From: DASUFH01 sp036274645
GTDB lineage: Bacteria > Acidobacteriota > Terriglobia > 20CM-2-55-15
Assembly (NCBI GenBank): GCA_036274645.1
Contig: DASUFH010000115.1
Coordinates: forward strand, 1 to 10,224
Direction of reading: 5' to 3'
Length of the DNA: 10,224 bases
The notes beneath the pieces are model-generated. The model worked only from the letters and a program-made list of their open reading frames with translations, ran no database searches and was not told where the DNA came from. Shown in pieces: positions 1 to 6,389 of this stretch (positions within the stretch are counted from its first letter, which is position 1; every line of letters starts with the position of its first letter). The translations under genes and the position numbers were made by a program.

Positions 1-1280
1 GTGTTGTAGCCGTTCCGGAAATAGTCGTGGTGCTCGACAAGAATGGCGGGCTTTCCCAGGAACAGGTCCAGGGCGAAGTCGGCCAGGGATCGCGGATACC
101 GCCGCATGAACAGCGGGAAGGCGCTGAACTTCATCACAGCCGGAGTCATCAGATCCGCCAGGGTCAGGCCGTGAGAACGCGGTTGATCGACCGGAATCGC
201 CGTGGAGTTCAGCGCCGCTTCGTAATTGTTTCGCTTCAGCGCTTCCATCGCGACCGTCGAAAATTTCCCCTGTGGAAAGACCATGACCGGCGCGCAGGGG
301 ATGCCCGTAAGGGCCTGGTGTTTCGTCATGCGGTCGATAGCCAGGCGCGCCCGCCAGTTCAAGTCCGCCGGGTCCGCGCCGGCGAACTCGCCGCCAGTGT
401 GGTCACAACCATGAACGCATATCCCGAACCTGTCGGAACGCTCCCGAATCAGTCCGGCGATACTCGATTGTGTGCGCCGATAGTTCCAGGGAATGAACGC
501 GATGGTGGAGGCAAAAGACGAGCGGTCCATTTCCTCGAGCAGCCGGGCATAGCTCAGGAATCCGTACGAGCGCCTCAGGAGCGGGTCGTCGATGACCAGG
601 CTGGCGTAACGCTTCGAGCTGTGCCAGATCTGATTGCCGAAGACGTTGCGCAGAAACATCGCCACAGGGATGAGTCCGGAGAAGCACCTTCGCGCGGAGA
701 GCACGCCGTCGGTCGGCGCGTGAATATCCGTCATCGAGTCCCCGCACAGAAGGAAAAGAGAACTCACTTCGTTCTTCAGGAGCGAGAAGAACGGCAATCC
801 TCCGACGGTAATCAAAGGAACGAAATTATCCCCCGCCGAGTCGGTGACCAGACCGAAGACAGGATCGGTGTCTGCGGGGCCACACGTCAGTCCGGTGAAT
901 TCCTCCGTGATACTGCGATGCCCCGGATGGACCGCATACGATTGGCCGGCTCGTTCGCATTGGATTGACCGTGTCACCAATCCTGCCGTCAGTGAGCGAA
1001 CTCCGTCAATGGCCTCATCTTCATCGGTGATTCCGTACACAAACAGGTACGGAACCCGGCGGAGAGTTTCCGTGATGCGGCTCGCTTCGGACGCGCCGGC
1101 CTTGTACAGACGGCTCAGCGTCCGCGCGCCGAGCATCAGACAGTGAGGCGCTTGATTGGTGAGCGTTTGCCGGTCCAGTTGCCGCACTTCAAACGTGACG
1201 CCGAAGAAGTCACAAATGGACTGGACGCGCCGGTCGGCGTTGGATTCAGGGCCGTAAGTGGCGATCGTTGCAGGCAACAA
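1..1280 (-). CDS. NodB-like polysaccharide deacetylase (CE4-type) with extra N-terminal domain; C-terminus cut by window edge
   Basis: Hand translation of the minus strand gives one open frame from a stop at 1305-1307 to the left edge, about 426 residues from the first possible start. Residues 230-234 (IDDPL), followed by HGCDH at 290-294, supply the aspartate and H-x3-H metal ligands of NodB deacetylases. FIPWNYRRT (262-270), FPQGKFS (335-341) and LVEHHDYF (414-421) look like conserved structural or catalytic segments, the last resembling the late histidine motif. Such enzymes remove N- or O-acetyl groups from glycans. Residues 1-220 form a separate alpha/beta domain I cannot name; it has LMLGARTLS near 48 and a CGDSMTDIHAPTDG segment near 179. 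There is no ATG, GTG or CTG between the stop and the conserved region, so the start is probably one of two TTG codons at 1280 and 1277, with a GGGA tract about 10 nt upstream. No signal peptide is visible. The gene follows the glycosyltransferase block after 195 bp. The fold is fairly sure, the substrate is unknown and the start is weak. Confidence 0.82.
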   Translation of the reverse strand, partial: MLPATIATYGPESNADRRVQSICDFFGVTFEVRQLDRQTLTNQAPHCLMLGARTLSRLYKAGASEASRITETLRRVPYLFVYGITDEDEAIDGVRSLTAGLVTRSIQCERAGQSYAVHPGHRSITEEFTGLTCGPADTDPVFGLVTDSAGDNFVPLITVGGLPFFSLLKNEVSSLFLLCGDSMTDIHAPTDGVLSARRCFSGLIPVAMFLRNVFGNQIWHSSKRYASLVIDDPLLRRSYGFLSYARLLEEMDRSSFASTIAFIPWNYRRTQSSIAGLIRERSDRFGICVHGCDHTGGEFAGADPADLNWRARLAIDRMTKHQALTGIPCAPVMVFPQGKFSTVAMEALKRNNYEAALNSTAIPVDQPRSHGLTLADLMTPAVMKFSAFPLFMRRYPRSLADFALDLFLGKPAILVEHHDYFRNGYN

Positions 1281-1337
1281 AGTTCGTGTTTCCCAGTGTG
1301 TGAATCAGTCCGCGATTCTGGTCCGCGACATCCGACG

Positions 1338-1343
1338 ATTGTA
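1338..1343 (-). promoter_or_regulatory. Possible -10 box (TACAAT) upstream of the deacetylase
   Basis: On the minus strand TACAAT matches the sigma-70 -10 consensus at five of six positions. It would start transcription near 1331, leaving a leader of about 50 nt before the TTG start. No good -35 hexamer sits 16-18 nt upstream; the hairpin's small stem occupies that region. It is suggestive only. Confidence 0.25.
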
Positions 1344-1357
1344 TCTTCGGGTCATGT

Positions 1358-1386
1358 CCCCTTGCAGGGGCGGTCTATGACCGCCC
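1358..1386. repeat. Nested palindromes, REP-like hairpin
   Basis: GGGCGGTC at 1368-1375 and GACCGCCC at 1379-1386 are perfect inverted copies around a 3-nt loop. A second stem, CCCCT (1358-1362) with AGGGG (1366-1370) around TGC, overlaps its left arm, so only one of the two can form at a time. Neither orientation has a T-run after the stem, so a standard Rho-independent terminator is unlikely. It could be a dispersed REP-type palindrome, an RNA-stabilising or attenuating stem, or a protein-binding site. Only one copy lies in this window. Confidence 0.6.
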
Positions 1387-1475
1387 GGTAGGTTCGGATT
1401 TCGCGAAGCAACCGAATAGGAATTTCCCCGTCCATTCCATAACTCCATGGCGAAGAGTTTCCCCGGATCTCGCCA

Positions 1476-3110
1476 CTATTGATCTCTGGGCTCGAGTACC
1501 TGATAGATTCCGATTTTCTTCGTCGGCGCGTAAGCGCGCGTTATGGCGCCGGCCACGGCGGTCGTGAATCTCTGCCGGTTCGACAGGTCTTCCACGATGA
1601 TCAGCGGAAAGCGATGACCGTCAATCATGGATATGAGGAGGTTTTCGTTCCAGAAACCCTTCCCGGCCAGCTCAGTAACAATCGAGGGTTCGGCGGGTAC
1701 CTCTTTGCCTGCCTCGACCAGGAGCAACATGTCCTCTGAATAGACAGGCCCGCTGGTTTCCTGAACCAGTTTGAGAGCCGCTTCGTGACTGGCAAGTCGC
1801 TCCGCGTTTTCCGCAATGGACTGGCGGTCAAGCTGGGGAAGAAGTCGTACGGCGCTGGTCGGCACACCCTCGAGTCCGAACAGGATCGGGGTGAGCAGAA
1901 GTAGAACCGGTCCCGGAGACCAGAAGCGAAGAGCCCGCCAGGACGCCAACGCCCGATAAAGCACAAGGCCGGCCAGGGCGCAGGAGATCATGTTCCATTC
2001 CAGGAAATAGTTGTAGTTTGAACCGGTCTTCCCGTACGTCAGCGAGACGGTGATCGCGTAGAACAACAATATGGAACATACCGTGATCGAACGCCGGTAC
2101 GGGCTGTGTTCCAGCCACGCTCTGACGCGCTGGAGCCGTTTCCCTCGCGGTGTCTTCAACGCGTCGACAAGGATCGAAAATGCGGCGGTCGCCGCCAGCG
2201 CGACGAGGGGCACAATGGTCTTGAAGTTGTCGGAAATGCCGTGCAACAGGCGCAGGAGCGTGAAGGAGTTCTGATTGTAAAGAAAAAGGTGTTTGAGGAC
2301 CTGCCCATGGGTTGCCCAGGCCAGGCCCAGAAGGACCGTCGAGCCAAGAACGGTCGCAAAGAGACAGAGACGCGCCGCCCGTTTCCAATCTGCGATCAGC
2401 GCGACGGTAATACAGGTCAATGGCGCCGCCAGCATGGTCTGCTTGGTGAACAGCGCGGCGACCAGAAGAGCGAATGCGAGGTATTGACCGACCTTCCTTC
2501 TGGAACTGATGGCGAACAGCGCGACTCCGGCAAACGACAGCAACAGCGCCAGCATGTCCACGCGCGCAAACCGCGTCCAACGCATCGCATCCAGCAGGCT
2601 CACCGACAAACCCGCAAAAATCGCCGCGGCGATCCGCGGTCCAGGCTTGAGTTTTCGCGGGCAGGAAAGAAAAACGAGCAGTCCGATGATGACCTGAATC
2701 AGGAACCCCGACGCCATCGACACCAGGCGTCCTGCCATCAACAGGCTTGCGCCGAACGCGCCGGTCAGGCGGGTCGCGGCGTGATACAGAGGGGGATAAT
2801 GAAAAACGATGAACGGATACTCGTCGATCGTCTTATAGGCTTCGTCCAGCTGGCCGATCTTCGTGGCCTGGTAAAGGACAATTCCTTCCCCGTAGTCCAG
2901 TTGGTAAGGCGCAGCGGCCTTTGCAATCGAGTCATACCAGAAGGCGGCCGCATTGACAGAGAGAAGGAGCAGCAGAAGCGCAACGTATATGCGCCGTCCG
3001 GGCAAGGACGACGCCTGCCTGTTTGACACATCTCGCGATCGCGGCATGGGCGCCGATACTTCCCTGGCGTTCCCGGATGGGGTCGTGACTGAAGACGCGG
3101 GTCGATTCAT
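1476..3110 (-). CDS. GT-C-type integral membrane glycosyltransferase (GT39-like), 544 aa
   Basis: This is a polytopic membrane protein with roughly ten hydrophobic segments, the first at about 41-58. After it comes a periplasmic loop with DYGEG (72-76) and HYPPLY (104-109), the position where GT-C enzymes carry their catalytic acidic residues. RFARVDMLALLL (180-191), FTKQT (221-225) and GSNYNYFLEW (363-372) look like conserved signature segments of a little-studied GT39-like group. The tail from about 430, including GPVYSEDMLLLVEAG, is a soluble periplasmic domain. The predicted role is transfer of a sugar from a polyprenyl-phosphate donor. The start at 3110 lies 5 bp after the upstream gene's stop; an in-frame ATG at 3170 would overlap that gene by 55 bp. 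The first 40 residues are polar and Arg/Ser/Pro-rich, so ATG 3047 (residue 22) is an alternative. The gene ends with TAG. Substrate and acceptor are unknown. Confidence 0.85.
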   Translation of the reverse strand: MNRPASSVTTPSGNAREVSAPMPRSRDVSNRQASSLPGRRIYVALLLLLLSVNAAAFWYDSIAKAAAPYQLDYGEGIVLYQATKIGQLDEAYKTIDEYPFIVFHYPPLYHAATRLTGAFGASLLMAGRLVSMASGFLIQVIIGLLVFLSCPRKLKPGPRIAAAIFAGLSVSLLDAMRWTRFARVDMLALLLSFAGVALFAISSRRKVGQYLAFALLVAALFTKQTMLAAPLTCITVALIADWKRAARLCLFATVLGSTVLLGLAWATHGQVLKHLFLYNQNSFTLLRLLHGISDNFKTIVPLVALAATAAFSILVDALKTPRGKRLQRVRAWLEHSPYRRSITVCSILLFYAITVSLTYGKTGSNYNYFLEWNMISCALAGLVLYRALASWRALRFWSPGPVLLLLTPILFGLEGVPTSAVRLLPQLDRQSIAENAERLASHEAALKLVQETSGPVYSEDMLLLVEAGKEVPAEPSIVTELAGKGFWNENLLISMIDGHRFPLIIVEDLSNRQRFTTAVAGAITRAYAPTKKIGIYQVLEPRDQ

Positions 3111-3115
3111 TCGCT

Positions 3116-3880
3116 CTATTCCGTTTCCAGTTCCACCTGTCCGGCGCTCCGCGTGTTGCGATGGACCCATCGGATGCGAATAATGTCGCGTAACATGCGG
3201 AACGAGTCCGTCAGCAGATTCACTGTCGAGCCCGGCTGGGCGGTCCAGTTGACGCCGACTTCGGCAATGGACAACCGTAGTTTCCTGGCGATCAGCAGAA
3301 TCTCCACATCGAACGCGAACCCATCAACGGACTGCCGGGAAAAAATGGGCCGGACCACTTCGCGCCGGAACATCTTGAAGCCGCATTGCGTGTCCCGGAC
3401 GCCGCTGGAAGCCAGCAGATGTACCAGAGAAATGAAAGCCTGCCGGACTCCCTTTCGGGCCACGGAACTCTTCACGATCGTGTCGGCGTCGTTTGTCACC
3501 CGCGATCCCACGGCGACGTCGTACCCGTTCTGAAGCGCGGCAAGAAGCCGGTCGGTTTCGCTCAGCGGCGTGGCGCCGTCCGCGTCCATGAAGAGCACAT
3601 ACCTGCCTTCGGCCGCCAGCATGCCGGAGCGTACCGCTCCACCCTTGCCCCGATGCGGGCAGGCCAGCGCCCGCAGGCAAACATCTTCATTCAGGAAACT
3701 CCGCGCGATGGCCAGTGTCTGATCGGAACTCCCGTCATCGACGACAAGGATTTCACAGTCCTCGAGGTTGTTCCGGCTCCATGCCATCGTCTCTCGAATC
3801 GTCCTGGCCAGACGCTTCTCCTCGTTATAGGCCGGGATCACTATGGATATGAGGGGCCGTGCGGAAGAATCGCGCTTCAT
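3116..3880 (-). CDS. Family 2 glycosyltransferase, polyprenyl-phosphate glycosyl synthase (ALG5/DPM1-like), 254 aa
   Basis: This is a complete GT-A fold. ISIVIPAYNEE (11-21) and VVDDGSSD (46-53) form the nucleotide-binding half. FMDADGATP (97-105) carries the DxD metal motif. VGSR (124-127), RDTQCGFKMF (162-171), FDVEILLIA (190-198) and a late NW (211-212) follow the pattern of dolichyl-phosphate beta-glucosyltransferase and mannose synthase. Such enzymes move a sugar from a nucleotide donor to a polyprenyl phosphate at the inner membrane. There is no C-terminal membrane segment, so it is probably a peripheral membrane protein. The ATG overlaps the upstream GT-C stop as ATGA, which implies translational coupling, and the next GT-C gene starts 5 bp after its TAG. 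Sitting between two membrane transferases, it most likely makes the lipid-linked donor one or both of them use. The sugar cannot be deduced. Confidence 0.9.
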   Translation of the reverse strand: MKRDSSARPLISIVIPAYNEEKRLARTIRETMAWSRNNLEDCEILVVDDGSSDQTLAIARSFLNEDVCLRALACPHRGKGGAVRSGMLAAEGRYVLFMDADGATPLSETDRLLAALQNGYDVAVGSRVTNDADTIVKSSVARKGVRQAFISLVHLLASSGVRDTQCGFKMFRREVVRPIFSRQSVDGFAFDVEILLIARKLRLSIAEVGVNWTAQPGSTVNLLTDSFRMLRDIIRIRWVHRNTRSAGQVELETE

Positions 3881-5784
3881 CGGGAAACCTTGCCGGACGA
3901 AAGGACGTCCACACTGTCCGTCCGGGCCTGGCGGTTGGGCGGCAGTCGATCGGCGCCGCTGCTCTTTGATGGAATGTGGAAGATATACAGCGCTCCTCCC
4001 GCTTCAGACCACGACGCATGGTTGAACAGGTCAAGACAGTGGCCGACCGGTTTCGCCGAATCGAACGACAGATCCGGTTCGCTGAAGAAGCGGCTGGCGC
4101 CGACAGCCACCCACTCAGCTGAATCCGGCACACCGCGCTCGCAGTTGAACGCGCGCGCCCCGGGAACGTAGACATCGGGCGTCGAGCCGCTTGAATCGAT
4201 GAAAATGTCATTTACTCCATGCGATGCCATGAAATTGCGCAGGGGGATCAGCGTCTGTCCCCAGTCCAGGTTGGAGTCCACGGCGATCTCGAACTTGGGT
4301 CTATCGCCGGCCAGAAAATTGAAATAGCTGAGGTAGTGCGGATAAGTCACCGCGGACGACCATACGCAACTGGCGACAGCGGCTACCGCGATTCCGTTGA
4401 GCGCCAATCTCATGCGGTGGTGAGGCAGCGAGGCGATCGCCGCCGGGACCAACCCGACGAGAATCGTCAGGGATGCGATCGGGATCGAGATGTGGCGGAT
4501 TCCGATGTTGAGCGGCGACGCTATCGCCGCGACTCCAAACGTCACGCAGAGCGCAATCAGCGCCTTCGCATGATAGCCGGCGTCATGATTCGGCTTCTGC
4601 CCCGAGTCGCCCCATGTCTTCCGCCGGGTGGGAGCGGACGTTATCGCGACATTCCAGACCATCACGGCGAGCAGCAGAATGACCAGGCAAAGAAAACCCG
4701 GCGTCATCTTGAACCCGAACAACGCCGGAAAGTAAGTCCACGTGCCACCGTCGTAGATCTTTCCCAGCAGATATGTCGCTCGCGACATGCCGCGCAGGGT
4801 AGCTCCCACGCCGAGAAAATACAGGATGGGTGGGAAACTCAATCTCTCCAGCCACGGATGACCGCCGAGCACATCGGCGGCAATGCGCACCGCATTGATG
4901 GGTCGCTTCGCATATTTGAAATGCAGCAGCGATACGGTGTCGGTGTTCCAGTAGGCGATCGCGCACACCGCGTAGACGATCACCGCAGCCGAAACAAGCG
5001 CGCCCAGGCTCAGCAGCGCGGCTCTTCGGGTATGGGCCGATCCGGGTGAGCGTTTCCAGTAGAACAACGCCAGCCCGATGCAGATCGGGATGATCAGTCC
5101 GGATGAGTATTTCGACAAAAGAGCGCCGGCCAGGCTCAGCGCCAGCAGAGCCGAGCGCGCGGGGGTTGGCGACTGCCAGAGGGAAGCGAAGGTCCATACC
5201 GTCTGAAGCGCAAAGAACGCCACTCCGATGTCGGTGAGGACGAGGGGGCCGTAGGCCAGAAAGAACGGCGCCGTGATGAAGACCAGAAGTGAAAGAAAGC
5301 CGCCCGCGCGGCCTCCAAGCCGGCGAGCCATGAAGAAGACCTGGACAGCCAGCGCTGCGGTCAGAAGGATCATGGGGATGCGGGCGAGAAGGATGTTTCC
5401 GGCTGCGCCGTCTCCCCATGAACGTATGCTCGCGTCTCCGAAATCGAAGTCCTGGTGAGCTTCCCACGATGATTCATCGTAGGGAAGGCGAACGCCGTCA
5501 AAGGCCAGCGGAAGGGCCGCCAGCATCTTGATCAATGGCGGATGTTCAATGTTGAGCCGTCCGTCGCGCTGCTGGAGATAACTCAAGCCCGCCGGAATGT
5601 GCGCCCGTTCATCGAACGTGACGGACTCATTCCGCACAACCTGAAGACAAACGGCGGCCATGATCGCCAGAAGCGACACGACCAGGATCTGTTCCGTTCG
5701 GGAACGAACTCCTGCGCTGAGCCACGGAGTCCGGCCGTGATGAATCGTTGCCGCTGAGACTGTCGATGCCGCTGCGCGCCGCAT
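3877..5784 (-). CDS. GT39-like GT-C membrane glycosyltransferase (phospholipid-carrier dependent), 635 aa
   Basis: This is a large polytopic protein of the PMT/ArnT-like GT39 superfamily. After a first membrane helix (about 31-50), the first periplasmic loop carries TFDERAHIPAG (56-66) and NIEHPPL (78-84); the acidic pair there is the expected catalytic site of GT-C enzymes. SPLNIGIRHISIP (423-435), YPHYLSYFN (481-489) and DSNLDWGQ (503-510) are conserved late motifs, and the last opens a soluble C-terminal domain of about 130 residues. The likely reaction is sugar transfer from polyprenyl phosphate to a lipid, glycan or protein on the periplasmic side. The start at 5784 is chosen because AGG lies 7 nt upstream and the first helix follows soon after. 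The frame stays open to 6042, but that extension overlaps the acyltransferase gene and is proline-rich and unlike the family. It ends in an ATGA overlap with the donor-making GT2. Confidence 0.88.
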   Translation of the reverse strand: MRRAAASTVSAATIHHGRTPWLSAGVRSRTEQILVVSLLAIMAAVCLQVVRNESVTFDERAHIPAGLSYLQQRDGRLNIEHPPLIKMLAALPLAFDGVRLPYDESSWEAHQDFDFGDASIRSWGDGAAGNILLARIPMILLTAALAVQVFFMARRLGGRAGGFLSLLVFITAPFFLAYGPLVLTDIGVAFFALQTVWTFASLWQSPTPARSALLALSLAGALLSKYSSGLIIPICIGLALFYWKRSPGSAHTRRAALLSLGALVSAAVIVYAVCAIAYWNTDTVSLLHFKYAKRPINAVRIAADVLGGHPWLERLSFPPILYFLGVGATLRGMSRATYLLGKIYDGGTWTYFPALFGFKMTPGFLCLVILLLAVMVWNVAITSAPTRRKTWGDSGQKPNHDAGYHAKALIALCVTFGVAAIASPLNIGIRHISIPIASLTILVGLVPAAIASLPHHRMRLALNGIAVAAVASCVWSSAVTYPHYLSYFNFLAGDRPKFEIAVDSNLDWGQTLIPLRNFMASHGVNDIFIDSSGSTPDVYVPGARAFNCERGVPDSAEWVAVGASRFFSEPDLSFDSAKPVGHCLDLFNHASWSEAGGALYIFHIPSKSSGADRLPPNRQARTDSVDVLSSGKVSR

Positions 5785-5791
5785 TTTATAA

Positions 5792-5796
5792 CCTGG
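5792..5796 (-). promoter_or_regulatory. Ribosome binding site fixing the start of the 635-aa GT-C gene
   Basis: On the minus strand CCAGG ends 7 nt before ATG 5784. It is short but well spaced, and it favours this start over the longer open frame that runs back into the acyltransferase gene. Confidence 0.45.
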
Positions 5797-5838
5797 TGGA
5801 TCTGGGCAGGGGCCGCTCAAGCCGGAAGGACCACAGCG

Positions 5839-5867
5839 GATATATTGCCTGGCCGGAGGACCGTAAA
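5839..5867 (-). promoter_or_regulatory. Weak candidate promoter in the 100 bp gap
   Basis: On the minus strand TTTACG (5862-5867) and TATATC (5839-5844) are separated by 17 nt, each matching four of six consensus bases. It lies in the only sizeable gap (5785-5884) within the glycosyltransferase run, so the 635-aa GT-C gene and its two followers could have their own start site. Chance matches of this quality are common. Confidence 0.25.
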
Positions 5868-5884
5868 GCCAATGGCGGGAAAGA

Positions 5885-6385
5885 TCAGGATTCCGTTTTC
5901 CGGGCGACAGGAGCCAGCCCGCGAACGAACGACTCATAACTCGTGCCGAGAGTGAAGGGAGTCGTGACCCGGGCAATGGGCTTTGCTTTGTCGCCACCGT
6001 AGAACATGAACGGAGGAATGTCGGAAGTGACGACGCAGGCAACGCCGAGCACCGACCCTTCTCCCACAGTCAACGTTCTTCCGGGAGTGACTGCGATGAC
6101 GGAGTTGGCGCCAACGAACGCGTTCTTCTCGATCACGATCCGGCCGACTCCCCGCGTATGCGCCACGAGCGTGCTCCGGACGCTGATGATTGCGCCGTCG
6201 CCGATCTCGACGTTTTCGGGATATTCGTTTTCCAGATACACGTCGTCGCCGATGAAGACGGAACCATGGATACGCACTCCCCGCAGCCTGTGGAGAAAGG
6301 GACGAACGGATCGCGCGCCCGGCAGGAAACGGGCCAGCAGATGCAGTATTCGATTGGATACGCGTCGCAGCGCGGATTTGGGCAT
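5885..6385 (-). CDS. Left-handed beta-helix (hexapeptide repeat) acyltransferase, 166 aa
   Basis: Repeating turns of the hexapeptide type run from about residue 36 (GVRIHGSVFIGDDVYLE) through VEIGDGAIISVRST, IVIEKNAFVGANSVI and LTVGEGSVLGVACVV to SDIPPFMFYGGDKAKPI (121-137). That last motif closes the helix in the maltose/galactoside O-acetyltransferase and serine acetyltransferase group. His76 in TLVAHT sits where these enzymes place the catalytic histidine. The protein should work in the cytoplasm as a trimer and move an acetyl or similar group from CoA onto a sugar or lipid-linked glycan. The first 35 residues are a basic helix that may contact the membrane. The ATG lies 4 bp after the preceding gene's TAG, with AGGAAAGGGG (6397-6406) as ribosome binding site 11 nt away. 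Donor and acceptor are not readable. Confidence 0.88.
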   Translation of the reverse strand: MPKSALRRVSNRILHLLARFLPGARSVRPFLHRLRGVRIHGSVFIGDDVYLENEYPENVEIGDGAIISVRSTLVAHTRGVGRIVIEKNAFVGANSVIAVTPGRTLTVGEGSVLGVACVVTSDIPPFMFYGGDKAKPIARVTTPFTLGTSYESFVRGLAPVARKTES

Positions 6386-6389
6386 TGGT

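Larger units (their letters stand above)
1281..1475. other. Longest intergenic spacer in the window
   Basis: This spacer separates the third GT-C gene from the deacetylase gene. It holds a perfect palindrome (1368-1386), an adjoining small stem (1358-1370) and a possible -10 box (1338-1343). A minus-strand frame of 47 codons (1448 to 1305) crosses it in the same frame as the deacetylase and ends at the TGA. Its arginine-rich product runs through the palindrome and looks non-coding. Confidence 0.6.

Noticed and set aside
403..747. Minus-strand 114-codon frame inside the deacetylase
   Set aside because: It is out of phase with the frame that carries the NodB motifs and is low in hydrophobic core residues.
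27..968. Plus-strand 313-codon open frame
   Set aside because: It lies antisense to the deacetylase, whose minus-strand translation has clear conserved motifs. The plus-strand product is Arg/Gln-rich with no recognisable domain.
1368..1386. Rho-independent terminator after the glycosyltransferase block
   Set aside because: The stem is strong, but neither strand has a T-run following it.
1305..1448. 47-codon minus-strand ORF in the spacer, in frame with the deacetylase across a TGA
   Set aside because: It spans the palindrome, its product is Arg/Pro/Gly-rich without pattern, and there is no sign of a readthrough or selenocysteine element directly after the TGA. Treated as non-coding.
2106..3026. 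Plus-strand 306-codon open frame
   Set aside because: It is antisense to the 544-aa GT-C gene; the charged, Gln/Arg-rich product is typical of a shadow frame opposite hydrophobic codons.
5785..6042. 86-codon N-terminal extension of the 635-aa GT-C protein
   Set aside because: It overlaps the acyltransferase gene and is proline/serine-rich. ATG 5784 has a spaced ribosome binding site and puts the first helix at the expected place.
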